In this document: positions 34,544 through 44,890 of the stretch, piece after piece
Numbering within the stretch: the stretch's first letter is position 1
Layout of the letters: each line of letters opens with the position of its first letter
Origin: Labia minor
Taxonomy: Eukaryota > Arthropoda > Insecta > Dermaptera > Spongiphoridae
Direction: 5' to 3'
DNA: 64,000 nucleotides
Assembly (NCBI GenBank): GCA_963082975.1
Contig: OY720350.1
Location: 40,045,851 to 40,109,850, forward strand
Translations under genes and position numbers: made by a program
Notes under the pieces: generated by a model
Told to the model about the DNA's origin: nothing
What the model saw: only the letters and a program-made list of their open reading frames with translations
Databases searched by the model: none

Positions 34544-35220
34544 AATAAGTTGACCTGTGGCCAGGTCCGAACCGACCGACGGTTTGAAGTAAATTAATTT
34601 CCAGCTAGAGAAACAATTTCAAATAATTTTAATATATCTATTAATGTAATAAAAAACAGATATGGATACATAAATAATAAATATAAATATTTTTAATTTT
34701 ATTTTATTTATAATATATATGCAAGACCAGGCTGTGATGTCATGAATGGCTGGATGACGTCATATAATTTTAAATCAAGAAAAAACTAATAAATATGATT
34801 TTCCCGAGGATAAAACCAATACAAAGTGCACGATTCGTGGTTATATATAAAAAAATCTCCTCATGTGAAATTTGGTGTGAAAATAACCCTTTCCTTACTA
34901 TCGTCGATCGCTAATACTACCACTTCCGGTTTCCGGATTTGCACCAAAAGTTGATCAATTCATCCCACTGATGCATTAAGTAAATATACCAAATTTCATC
35001 AAAATCGGTTGAGCCGTTCAGGCTGTACACATCTATACGGACGGACAGACGGACAGACGGACGGACAGACGGACAGACGGACAGACGGACGGACAGACAT
35101 CATGCTAAAAATACTTTTTTCTGTTAAGAAAATGCATGATTCGTGGAGATATGTAAAAATCTCCACATGTGAAATTTGATGTGAAAACAATACCTCCCTT
35201 ACTATCGTCGGTCGGTAAAA
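34544..35220 (-). mobile_element. HINE-B, longest complete copy
   Basis: Reference HINE-B (677 bp). Left to right on the plus strand: AACTTATT complement, hairpin GACCTG-TGGC-CAGGTC, subterminal ACCGACCGACG, AT-rich part, GTCATGAATGGC...GATGACGTCAT, first terminal module (34,830-34,912) ending TACTATCGTCGATCGCTAA, CCACTTCCGGTTTCCGG, core ACCAAATTTCATCAAAATCG, (GGAC/AGAC)n microsatellite at 35,037-35,098, ACATCATGCTAAAAATAC, then the outer terminal module (35,137-35,218) ending ACTATCGTCGGTCGGTAA. The two modules are direct repeats of ~83 bp. No protein. The minus frame at 34999-35229 is poly(S/V/P/R) from the microsatellite. Confidence 0.92.
35037..35098. repeat. (GGAC/AGAC)n microsatellite in HINE-B
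   Basis: About 15 tetranucleotide units of RGAC (GTCY on the other strand), the unit reported for Drosophila DINE-1. Other HINE-B copies have only 4-8 units. Confidence 0.9.
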
Positions 35221-35354
35221 AGTTAGCAACGAAATATAGTATAGTACTGAAGATAGAAAAATAATTCCTTTCGAAAATATATATTATTTATCTCCATTTC
35301 GATTCAAGATTTCTAACATAAGCATCTTGAAAAATATACAATTATTACAATATG

Positions 35355-35710
35355 AGGTCAGGTCAATAAATCCGTATCTTTTTGAATTTCCCGTCTCTTA
35401 AATGAAATGTCAACACTGCCAGCAAGCAACTATCAGCTGACTTCTGTCGAAATTTGAACCAGATGGGTTTTTTAGTTTTTGTTCGACATCTATTAACAGC
35501 TGACTACCTTGTGATTTGAGAATAAAATAGAAATAATATAAATATATAAAAAAAAAATTATAAAATAACGTTTTTCTCAAGGACTACAAAGAATAAAATA
35601 ATTTTTCTATAAGCCTGACAAAGTTTATGGATGAATTGCTTCATATTCAACGAAAAACGTTGGGCGCACCTGTGTTTCATTCAAAAAGTTACAGACTTAT
35701 TGACCTATCC
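35355..35710 (+). mobile_element. Mariner deletion derivative
   Basis: Left end AGGTCAGGTCAATAAATCCG and right end CAGACTTATTGACCTATCCT are imperfect inverted repeats of the same mariner family as 16,796. The leader (CCCGTCTCTTAAATGAAATG ... TTGTGATTTGAGAA) matches the reverse complement of 23,950-24,110. The middle (TATGGATGAATTGCTTCATA, ACGTTGGGCGCACC) is not clearly transposase. Non-autonomous. Confidence 0.78.
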
Positions 35711-36996
35711 TTGTATATATAATCCACGAATTAAAATTTCCTTTATTCGTAAATATGAACACATTTTATTATTTCTTTAAACTTTTTACATTTTTAAAAA
35801 ATAAAAATTTTGGTTTACAAATTCTTATGATAAAATGATGTGAATATTGTTTGTTTTTGTTTTTTTTCAAATAACCCACGAATAGCAAATACTTTAAATA
35901 TTTGAGAATCCTCTGAATAATATATATATTTTAAATCTATATATATAGTAGAGAACTTTATTTTGTTAATGTTTTGTTTTCTTCTGGAATAAAATACTAT
36001 TTTATCGTATGTGCATTGGTGCAATGTTTTAGTAATCCTCTAGAAATTCAGTTCATATTTTATTATGCTATCCCATTATCTGGTCGCACTTTTTCTCTAT
36101 TTTATTTTTTATTATTTTTTGTTTTTTTTGTCTATTATGCATTGAGCGCATCCTACATCAATACATATTACTACTTTTGAGCATGTAAATCATTTAGACA
36201 ATATATAAATGCGTTTGTCACTGAGGTGGTTTGAGTTTATCGAGTGATTGTTTTTATTTGACCCTCTCCTCCGCCCGTTCTCCTATTACACACCATTAAC
36301 GTTTAATCGGATGTAATTTATTAAGAGCCTATTTGAATTCCAAACGAACTCGGGGGACGTTGAAAAACTATATTTGGAACATTGTGGTAAATAATTGAAT
36401 TGATTAAGTGGAGTCGAAAAAACAAACATGGATAATTATATTTTTTTTATGATTAATTATGATAAACGTTTTTTTTATTTGCTTCTGTTACTGGGATAAT
36501 TAAAATTCTATGGTATACATGAAGTGTAACGAAAGTTTTCACAAGCGTCATTTGCCACTCCCCCCTCCACATCGAGTTGTCACATTTATCAACAGTCGGG
36601 TTCTTTTGCACGAATATCATTCATAAACTACCTGAAATGTCAGAGAGTAGGAACTGAAATCTCATCCCGTTTATTAATTCTAGTATCTTAGACAGTTCAT
36701 AATTTACACTTCTTTTATTTATTAAATGTCTTTTGTGAATATAAATTTGGATAATAATTTTTAAATTAACATGATTGGTGAATAAATTTTAAAGATAAAT
36801 ATTTTGTATTTTTTTATAAATACTATATATTTAAAATGTTAAAACGTGAGAAATTAATTTATGTTTTTAGTAAATATATTAATAACAGAAATATTTATTT
36901 AAATGAAATTAAATTACTATGATTATTTTGATTCATAAAAAAAAAAAAAATAATCAATTTTAAAGAAACTGATTCTCATGAACATACTAAGAAAGT
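35711..36996. other. AT-rich stretch with unique island
   Basis: A less AT-rich patch at about 36215-36620 (CCGCCCGTTCTCCTATTACA, CGAACTCGGGGGACGTTG, CCACTCCCCCCTCCACATCG) is unique and unassigned. The frames at 35815-36180 overlap each other on opposite strands and have no recognisable domain. Confidence 0.4.
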
Positions 36997-37388
36997 CGGT
37001 TGCCACGTAGTCGGGATAGAGGTGTTGTATGATCAATCCGACGTTTCAACATTTACCTTGATTTTCTTTATTCTATAATAATTAATTTAACAACTTCTAT
37101 TCTACACAATAAACAAACTTCTTTTTGAAGATGATATTAATTAAAGTAATAGTAATTTATAAATACCTGCGACAAGATTCAATGATTAAAAGACGGTTGC
37201 CACCTAGGTGGGATAGAGGTGTTGTATGATCAATCCGACGTCTCAACATTTACCTTGAATTTCTTTATTCGATAATAATCAATTTAACAACTTCTATTTT
37301 ACACAATAAACAAACTTCGTTTTGAAGATGATATTAATTAAAGTAATAGTAATTTATAAATACCTGCGACAAGATTCAATGATTATTA
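36997..37388. repeat. 197-bp tandem duplication
   Basis: Two head-to-tail copies with period 197 bp, each beginning CGGTTGCCAC, containing GGGATAGAGGTGTTGTATGA and CAACTTCTATT, and ending GCGACAAGATTCAATGATTA. They differ at a few positions (for example CGACGTTTCAAC vs CGACGTCTCAAC). No protein. It could be two units of a satellite or part of an unrecognised repeat. Confidence 0.9.
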
Positions 37389-37653
37389 GATACTAGATAT
37401 TTTTGAGTATTCCATCATGATTATTAGCCTGAGTGATTTATTGAAAGATATACTGAAAATATCTAATTGCAATGCAATATACATTTTTCTGTAATCAATA
37501 ACCCTGAATTTCCTACAAGCTGTGAACTTTGGGCTTCATTTTCTCAGTTTGTTTATATGTGGAGTTAATCGCTTTGGCTTCTGAGTGGCATATTTATTGC
37601 AAGTTAAAAGATTATTCATCAAATTGAATAAAATTTTATATTTTATTATTACA

Positions 37654-37965
37654 GGAGGCAGCTAGCCGAGAGTGTAGCTTAACAATTTTCTGCACAAGAA
37701 GTCGGCGTTCGATTCCAACTAAGAACAAATTTTTCTAATAAAATTCAATTTAACATCAGCTGCCTCCGGCTCCAGGAACTGTCAGTTCCTGGTTCTATAC
37801 ATGCGGAAGGCAACGGAAAACCACCGCATTAACATTCCCAAGAAAAATTATCATGGCTGGGCAGCTTCTAAAGCTATCCTAGTCATGATGATAGCCAAAC
37901 TCCGAAAGGGAGACGGCACCTTAAGAAGAATTATTAATACGAATAGAAATAATAATAAGGACTGT
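37654..37965 (+). mobile_element. tRNA-derived SINE
   Basis: The head resembles a tRNA with both internal pol III boxes: A box TAGCCGAGAGTG (37663-37674) and B box GTTCGATTCC (37707-37716), 33 bp apart. The tRNA-unrelated body includes GGAAGGCAACGGAAAACCAC, a phrase common in insect SINE and LINE tails, and ATCATGGCTGGGCAGC. It ends with a simple AAT-rich tail (AATAATAATAAGG). A perfect 9-bp stem CCAGGAACT/AGTTCCTGG with loop GTC lies at 37772-37792. The parent tRNA and LINE partner are not determined. Confidence 0.75.
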
Positions 37966-39188
37966 TGAAGTTGAGTATAAAATGTTAATATTATTTTTGT
38001 TTCTATAAATAAATATTTCTCTTACTATATAACAAAAATGCAAATTATTGTTTTCCCATTTGAAGCCACAAGAATATATTATTTTTTAATTAAAATTCTA
38101 ATTTTTATTATTAAAATGTAATCAATGTGTTAGTATGGTAAAGTCAGTAATATGTTAGCTTATTTAAATCATGAAGGGTATCGTGATTATCTGGTAACAG
38201 GTCATCAACTGAACCAAGTTGAATTTACTAATTGGGCTTTGGGAATGAACTAGGGGAGGGATTCACCGTTGATTGGATGACGAGAAAGTTTTGTTAATAG
38301 TATTATTAAAAAGTCATATGATTGATTCAGGATGAAGAAGATGATTATTTAGGATGTTCAATTGAAATTAGATTGTCAAGATACTACGAGAATGCTAATT
38401 TAATGATTACATTAACTACAATTATTTTTACAAATTGGTTATTAAATAGAAATGGAAAAGTTTTCTAACATCAAAAAAATCAATTTTAGCTCCCTTACGG
38501 AGATGTTCAAGTAAATTTCGCAATTATAAAAATGCTAAATATCAAATATATTTTAGATTTCTCTCTCTCTCTCTCTCTCATCCCCTTCCCATTATAGACG
38601 TCAATGTGAAAAACCACTTTTTTTTTTTTAGACCCAGGGGATTTCATAACGAAAAGATCTGTCAAAATTGGCAGTCGAACATGATTTTAATATATTTTCT
38701 TCCTCACATCACGCTCGAATACAATTTTTATATAATATTATTAACATTTGTAAAGTTTCAAACAAATATATATATATATATATATATACGGATATAGTAG
38801 AATCTATATTCAAATATAATATTGGTTTAATTAAATAAAATCGAGCTTCAATGATAAATTCATTAAATTTTGAAATAAATTACAATTTTTTTTTTTTGGT
38901 TATTGGAACCATCTATATCATAATATTAATTGGCTAATGGCGATATATATATATAAATATATATATATACGAGTATATATGAAGTCAGAAACATGTCCCT
39001 TTAACGCTCAGCATAAACTGTGTCAAATTATTGGACTAATCCCTTCATGTTCTTCGATTTGATGATAATAGAGTTAAATATTTTTAAAAAAAATTATAGT
39101 TTATGCGGTTTATTAAGTTAAAAAATTTTTAAAAGAAATAAAGTAAGTTATATGTAAATATAAAATCTTATCCTATAATAATAAAAAA
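37966..39188. other. AT-rich stretch
   Basis: AT-rich, with a (CT)n tract at 38560-38579 and TA tracts near 38768-38787 and 38944-38968. A patch at 38160-38300 is mildly less AT-rich but unassigned. No gene. Confidence 0.45.
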
Positions 39189-39792
39189 CTGGAGTGTCTT
39201 CAATCGACTATCTCGCAAATTTGAATTGGATTAATTAACATATATTTATAAATTAAATTTAATTAATTAAATTATAAATTAAAATTAATAAATAATATTT
39301 ATTAAACCAGCGCGTGTTTAGCTCTTTTTGATGGCACTACGTCATGTGCTGGCGCGTGATTGCCAGTCAATGTATTAAAAAATTTAAAAAATTAATTCCG
39401 GTACTTTTAGCGATTCAATCAAGCTGAAATTCTATATATAGCAGTTTTATACAATTTTTAATCATGTGACAAACTATCAAACATATATCTTTATTTTTAC
39501 GGTCAGTTTAGAGGAAAAAAAATGAAAACGTGGAAGGTAATGACCCTCTTCCGGATAAGCTACATTTCTGAATAGTTGAGAGAAAACTACAAATTTTGAA
39601 TAATGCCCGTTTACCAAATTTCATTATTGTAGCTCAAACCGATTTTGCGTAAACTTGTCTACACACACACATACACACACACTTTTCTCAACCTTAGTGA
39701 AAATGACGCAGGTATCTTCAAAACGTATAAAAACATCAAAATCTCAACATCGAAAATTTTTGTGATTGCAATACTATCTCTGGCGAGATAAT
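39189..39792 (-). mobile_element. HINE-A, near-complete copy
   Basis: Starts CTGGAGTGTCTTCAATCGAC (hairpin slightly decayed), subterminal ACTATCTCGC intact, core TACCAAATTTCATTATTGTA, short CA/CATA microsatellite (39661-39680), and terminal stem ACTATCTC-TGGC-GAGATAAT with one substitution. Body closely matches 14,384-14,976. Confidence 0.88.
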
Positions 39793-40189
39793 AAAAAGGT
39801 ATCAAAATTTTTAATTATTTAATATTTTTGAAAAGAAAAAAAAATAGTGGAATCAAATTATTATTAAAAAATATTTAAATAAAAACAAATTTTATCATAA
39901 ATATATTTATATTATAAAATAAAAAAAATAAACAATAAAATAAAATAAAGTATTAAATTTGATTTATTATAAATTATAATAAATAATATTTCTTATTTTA
40001 TTTATTTGAAAAAAAACACTAATATTTAAGAGGGGTTACTTTTTATATTAATTTTCTTTTAATTTAATTAAAATTGAAATATTCGAAGCAATTTATGTTT
40101 ATACAAAATCCAATTGTTTTTTAACATTTCAAAAGCAAATCTAAATATTTAAAAAGTGTTTCTGATCATTTCAGATTGTTTTTTCAGAT
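39793..40189. other. AT-rich non-coding stretch
   Basis: AT-rich, nothing recognised. Confidence 0.5.
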
Positions 40190-40775
40190 TGGAAATGAAA
40201 TCTAAATAGAAGGAGGGGGAGAGGTCAAAGGGGTGTGTTGGTGGACTGGGGTGCTCGACAGAGTGAGTGAGTGAGTGACTTAGCGAGCAACCCTCACTTT
40301 CTACGAAAGCTAAATTGAGTTTCGTTCATTTATTGTGAAATGGCCTAAAGTCAACTTGAGAGAGCCAAGACAAGACAAGTTAAGTTAATTGTTCAATGTT
40401 AGTTGTTGTTGCGCTAAGTCAATTTAATTTAATGTGAACACGCAGTGAGAGTGCAACGAGGAGGGATGCGGGGGAGGGGGGTGGCTTTTAGGAAAATTCG
40501 TCTCTTCCGTTTCTCCTTCGGGCACAGTGAAGAAAAGCATTCCGATCGACTCGACTCAAGATACGATTGTTCATACAAAGTTTAGTTGTTATTCTCGGCC
40601 GGGCATGTTTCGCTGTCGCTTTGCAACCTTGCATCTTCAGATGAAATCGATCACAAAGGGCGTGACGATGGACTTTTAGGAGTGAAAGAGAGAACGGAGG
40701 GAGGGGGGAGTATGGGTGAGTTAGTGTGAGTCTAAAGTGAAGGGGTTGGGCCTTTAAAAAACTTTTCTCTCACAA
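40190..40775. other. Unique GC-richer, purine-rich island
   Basis: The strongest non-repeat composition anomaly in the window: about 585 bp with G/A-rich runs (GGAGGGGGAGAGGTCAAAGG, GGGGGAGGGGGGTGGC, GGAGGGAGGGGGGAG), a GTGA tandem at 40262-40278 and a mixed-composition stretch at 40500-40680 (TTCCGATCGACTCGACTCAA, CTCGGCCGGGCATGTTTCGC). There is no long open frame and no copy elsewhere in the window. It could be a promoter/5' untranslated exon or a conserved non-coding element of a host gene. This is inference only. Confidence 0.4.
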
Positions 40776-41064
40776 AGAAAAGTAAGTTTGAAGAGAGTTT
40801 TTTGACTTCATTAAGAAACAAAAATATCTTACGGACTTTGCTATTCTTCTATTTTTCAATACAAGTTGATATTCTTCAAACTTTCAAGTTTCTCTATTCA
40901 AATGTATAGGTATATATATATATAATTAAATGGAATCATTGATTAAATAAAATCCCAAATAAAATATTATACAAATATTAAATGGTATATAAAAAATTGC
41001 AAACTTAATTTAGTTGCAATTCTAGAAATGAAGAAAGTAATGAGTTGAATTTAAAAAATATATA

Positions 41065-41249
41065 ATAATAAGTCCGTGTCTTTTGGAATTTCCCGGCTCT
41101 TAAATAAATGTCAACCCTGCTCCTGAGTCAGTTGACTTCTATCGAAATTTGAACTAGCTGGGTCTTTTAGTTTTTGTTTGACATCCATTAATAGCTACTC
41201 GTGATTTGAGAAGAAAATGGAATAAGTGAATTTCGTGTGCTCATTAAGC
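41065..41249 (+). mobile_element. Mariner, left part, split by LTR element
   Basis: Begins inside the terminal repeat (AATAAGTCCGTGTCTTTTGG) and runs through the leader (GACTTCTATCGAAATTTG, GACATCCATTAATAGC) to the transposase start region ATGGAATAAGTGAATTTCGT (a stop follows immediately in frame) and GTGCTCATTAAGC. The LTR retrotransposon inserted after AAGC (41246-41249). The continuation is at 46,231. Confidence 0.85.
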
Positions 41250-42266
41250 TATACTCATGCGACCTTAATTGTACAATCGGTACTAAATAAATAACATAAG
41301 AGAGGGAAATTATATAAGAATAATTTATAACAAGAAAAAGAAATTTTATTATATTTAGATATCAATTAATAAACAAGATATATTTACAAACTTTGATTCA
41401 TATTACGGTACACATATGTTTATTGTACAATTTCAGATACATGAATAGCCTAAGCTCAACTTAGGTTGCTGGATAGAGACTCAACGGGGGGATCTACTGG
41501 TTTTTATTTATTTTATAACCTTTAACACGAGACACTTAATAGATAGACGTTATTAATAGAAAAAGTCAGTACGATACGGTAATGCTGTGATGATATAGGA
41601 AGTAGGTGTATTTTCTTCGTTTTCCAACTAGAGACAAAAAGGCATAACGAAAAGCGATATCCGGAAACGGCGATGACTTAAAACTTGCACGTAACCTGAA
41701 CTTGCGGTAGTCTAAAACAGCAGCTAACCGGAAACTTGCGGTAGCCTAGAACTGGCGGTATCCTAAAACTTGGCCGTAACCTAAAAACTTGGCCGTAACC
41801 TAAAAACTTGGCCGTAACCTAAAAACTTGGCCGTAACCTAAAAACTTGGCCGTAACCTAAAAACTGTAATAACTCATTAATAACAGGTACGGGTATTATT
41901 ATAAGCGTTATTCATAAAGACATATATTATAATTCACTCTTACCGGTACGATATCTGATATGGGCGGTATTTATTGCAGGTAAATTTCACAACAATATAT
42001 ATATTTTATTCTTACAGACACTACTGGAGAGAAACGTTTACGGTAGAATTTTCGGTAAGATGCAATACATTAATTAATTCGATAGCGAGACGATAATATT
42101 TCATCCATTGGACAGGCGAGAATATCTCTTTCTTTTCACTTCATCCTATCACTAGGCTATATCCCCTCCCATCCATTAGTCAATCATATTGATTCCGATA
42201 GATGGCACGGGTATGTCCGTTTGTGCTTGTACGACTTTTCCTCTAATATTCAATCTCGGCGTTACA
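41250..42266 (-). repeat. 3' LTR, 1,017 bp
   Basis: On the minus strand it begins TGTAACGCCGAGATTG and ends CATGAGTATA; the start is the canonical TG, the end lacks the usual CA. It contains a 19-bp minisatellite (41767-41873). No difference from the other LTR was seen. Its outer edge abuts the target duplication. Confidence 0.93.
41767..41873. repeat. 19-bp minisatellite in 3' LTR
   Basis: Five tandem units of ACTTGGCCGTAACCTAAAA (TGGCCG at 41771, 41790, 41809, 41828, 41847), preceded by degenerate relatives such as ACTTGCGGTAGCCTAGA. The same array occurs in the 5' LTR at about 45,731-45,837. Confidence 0.92.
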
Positions 42267-42268
42267 TA

Positions 42269-42277
42269 CCCCCTTCC
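42269..42277 (-). promoter_or_regulatory. Polypurine tract
   Basis: Minus-strand GGAAGGGGG, followed by TA and then the LTR start TGTAACG. It is placed as expected for the plus-strand primer of an LTR retrotransposon, next to the 3' LTR. Confidence 0.75.
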
Positions 42278-42373
42278 AGAGGGAACGTCGTACAGAAAGT
42301 TTTGTCGGAATGGACCGGTACGGAAGTGTTTGATTTCAATCGGTACGGGACTCTCGGTAGAACTTCAAAGATA

Positions 42374-42655
42374 CGATACATGATTCTTCCACGTGAATGG
42401 AGAAACCATGAGCTCACGTGAGGGCAGGGTTGCCAATCCCTGAGGTAGATTTCTTTTCTATTGGCTTGATAGAAAATATCCACCCGTTACCCGTTGATTC
42501 CAAAGAGAACTTCAAGACGAAACGATACATGATTCTTCCATGTGAAATGGAGAAACCATGGGCTCACGCGAGGGCAGGGTTGCCAATCCCTGAGGTAGAT
42601 TTCTTTTCTACTAGCTTAATAGAAAATATCCACCCGTTACCCGTTTATGCGTAAT
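42374..42655. repeat. 149-bp tandem duplication in 3' internal region
   Basis: Two copies with period 149 bp starting CGATACATGATTCTTCCA (42374 and 42523). Each contains GGGCAGGGTTGCCAATCCCT and GAAAATATCCACCCGTTACC. Copies differ by a few substitutions. GGGTTGCCAATCCC forms a small hairpin. Confidence 0.88.
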
Positions 42656-42724
42656 GTTACGTGACTCTTCATCGGCAACAGGTACTTGTAGCAGGACTTG
42701 CTTCATATCAAGTTTAGAAAATTA

Positions 42725-43048
42725 CTAATTCATACAGGTAGGCTCATTCTCCACTGATGAGATCGGAATATCATCACTCTTCTCCAAGGGTGACACTTTA
42801 GGTTCACGAAAGAGCGAGACAGTTTTGTCCAACGGCAACGGTATTGAAGTTTTCCCAGTAGGTAGTAAGGTATTATCGGTTGGTGGCGACACGGAAATCT
42901 TCTTAGAAGGAGGAAAGGTATTATTGGTTGGTGGCGACACGGAAATCTTCTTAGAGGGCGGAAAGGTATCATCGATTGGTGGCGACACGGAAATCTTCAC
43001 AGAAGGAGGAAAGGTATTATTGGTTGGTGGCGGTACGGAAATCTTCAC
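42725..43048 (-). pseudogene. Proline-rich 16-aa repeat frame of LTR element
   Basis: 107-residue frame with four to five tandem copies of a 16-residue unit of the form KISVSPPTNNTFPPSK, encoded by the 48-bp minisatellite, then a unique tail with LDKTVSLFREPKVSPLEKSD. The tail is serine/proline/acid-rich and has no domain I recognise. The ATG at 43,048-43,046 overlaps the stop of the upstream gag-like frame. Because the same 48-bp repeat is read in a different frame there, a frameshift (or repeat expansion) probably split one original gag frame in two. It could be the C-terminal disordered part of gag or a degraded linker. Confidence 0.5.
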
Positions 43049-43120
43049 AGAGGGCGGTAAGGTATTATTGGTTGGTGGCGGTACGGAAATCTTCGCAAAG
43101 GGCGGTAAGGTATTACTTTA
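42862..43120. repeat. 48-bp minisatellite (16 codons)
   Basis: Unit starts at GGTATTAT: 42869, 42917, 42965, 43013, 43061 and 43109, exactly 48 bp apart, so the reading frame is kept across units. Variants GACACGG/GGTACGG and GAAGGAGG/GAGGGCGG alternate in blocks. Confidence 0.93.
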
Positions 43121-43527
43121 GGAACTCGGGACGGAAAGGAAACTGGACCTTTAGAATCTGATTTGCTAATAGCATCACCACAACCACTGTTATCTATCTT
43201 CATGAGCTCCGCTACACGGCTACGCTCCGTTACAAACTCTATGAGTAACTCATAAGTCGGTATGGTTGTCGACGACTGCTTGTCCTCGAACTCTCTCCTC
43301 GTGCCAGAATCTAAGTTATTTAATGCTATCTGTAATTTAATAAAATCTCCCACATCCGGTAAATTTAGGGACATTAAGGCACTCATATTGCTGACATGTC
43401 CACTGAGAAATCGTTGAAGGCTACTATGGGATGAATTTGTTAGCGGTAGAAATTCGGTAATTCGAGATAAATATAAGCTATTAATTCTTCCGCCATCGTT
43501 AAGGAAAAACTCTATTATAACCAGCAA
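43045..43527 (-). pseudogene. Gag-like remnant, BEL/Pao (DUF1759-like)
   Basis: The longest frame in the window, 160 residues, but its first codon is TTG and TAA TAA lie seven and eight codons upstream, so the N-terminus of gag is missing. Residues about 14-110 (NSLYLSRITEFLPL ... SLQRFLSGHVSNMSALMSLN ... LQIALNNLDSGTRREFED ... YELLIEFVTERSRVAELM) follow the BEL/Pao gag pattern L..F......AL..L........ L.....KLD..TRREWE......PTY.ELLEF...R. This is the capsid-like part that would form particles in the cytoplasm. The last ~20 residues (RRFPYRHQPIIPYRPL) are the 48-bp repeat read out of its proline frame. Family call is by motif memory. Confidence 0.65.
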
Positions 43528-43635
43528 CCCAGTACAAAATAATTATTAAAGAGAATAAAAATTTACAATACAAAACAAGTAGATAATCAATTACAATAAC
43601 GAAATTATTATATAAGGTATAATACCATATACTAC

Positions 43636-44890
43636 AGACAAACAGTTGTTGAATTATTTATTCAATAATAAATTTATCATAACCAAACGAAATTTGAAAC
43701 CATTTATATTGTTTAAAAAAAAATAAACAAATAATTTCTGACTTAATTTTAAACAAATCATAAATTTATTTATAACAACTGTATAAACCCTTAAAGATAA
43801 AAATAATTATTTTCAATATAATTATTTTAGAATTGAATAATATTAATTTTTAAAATTATTAGAATCTTATGATTAATATTATTTTGTTTACTAGATACGA
43901 AATGAATTAATGTATTGGGGTTACATTTTCAGAGAACAAACGATAATTATAGGTAATACTTAAATTCATTCAACAATAAACTTATCATAATTAAACGGAA
44001 TTTTAAATAATTTATTTTATTTATAAAAAAATTAAATAAATTATTTCGGAATTATTTTTAACCAAGTCATAAGCTTATTTATAAGCATAAGTTTATACAA
44101 CCTTTAAAGATAAAAATAATTATTTTCGATAAAATTACTTTAGAATTGAACACTATTAATATTTCTAACTATTAATCTTATTCTTAACATTATTATGTTT
44201 TAAAATACAAAATGAATTAATGTTTTGAATATATTTTCCAAGTATAAACGGTAATTATAGGTATCCTTGAATTTATTCAATAACAAATTCATAATAACTA
44301 AACGGAATTTTAAATAATTTATTTTATTTATATAAAAATAAATAAATTATTTCGGAATTAATTTTAAACAAGTCATAAGCTTATTTATAATGATTGTATA
44401 AACTTTTGAAGATAAAAATAATTATTTTCAATAAAATTGTATCAGAATTGTATAATATTAATATTTAAAAATATCAATCTTATTATTAATATTATTATAT
44501 TTATAAATACAAAATGCATTAATGTGTCTTAGTTATAATTTCTAAGAACAAACGATAATTATATTATAGGTATACTTAAATTTATTCAATAATAAATTTA
44601 TTATAACTAAACGGAATTTCAAATAATTTATATTATTTATAAAAAAAACTAAATAAATCATCTCTGAATTATTTTTAAATAAATCATAAACCTATTTATA
44701 GCAATTTTATAAACCTTCAAAGATAAAAATAATTATTTTCAATATAATTATTTTAGAATGGAATAATATTAACATTTAAAATTGTCAAGCTTATTATTAA
44801 TATTATTATGTTTATAAATACAAAATGAATTACTGTGTCTTAGTTATATTTTCTAAGAACAAACGATAATTATAGGTATACTTAAATTTA
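43636..44890. repeat. ~308-bp tandem array, about four units
   Basis: AT-rich units with period 304-311 bp: the phrase CGATAATTATAGGT (variants) occurs at 43941, 44249, 44553 and 44864. Each unit contains AACGGAATTTTAAATAATTT, AAGATAAAAATAATTATTTTC and ATTATTATGTTTATAAATAC. Units differ at perhaps one base in ten. The array fills the place between the primer binding site and gag, where a leader of a few hundred bases is usual. Confidence 0.88.

Noticed and set aside
34999-35229. Minus-strand frame with repeated S-V-R-P residues
   Set aside because: It is the RGAC microsatellite of HINE-B, with no independent coding support.
42825-43161. Plus-strand frames through the 48-bp repeat
   Set aside because: They are the antisense of the in-frame repeat of the minus-strand LTR element.
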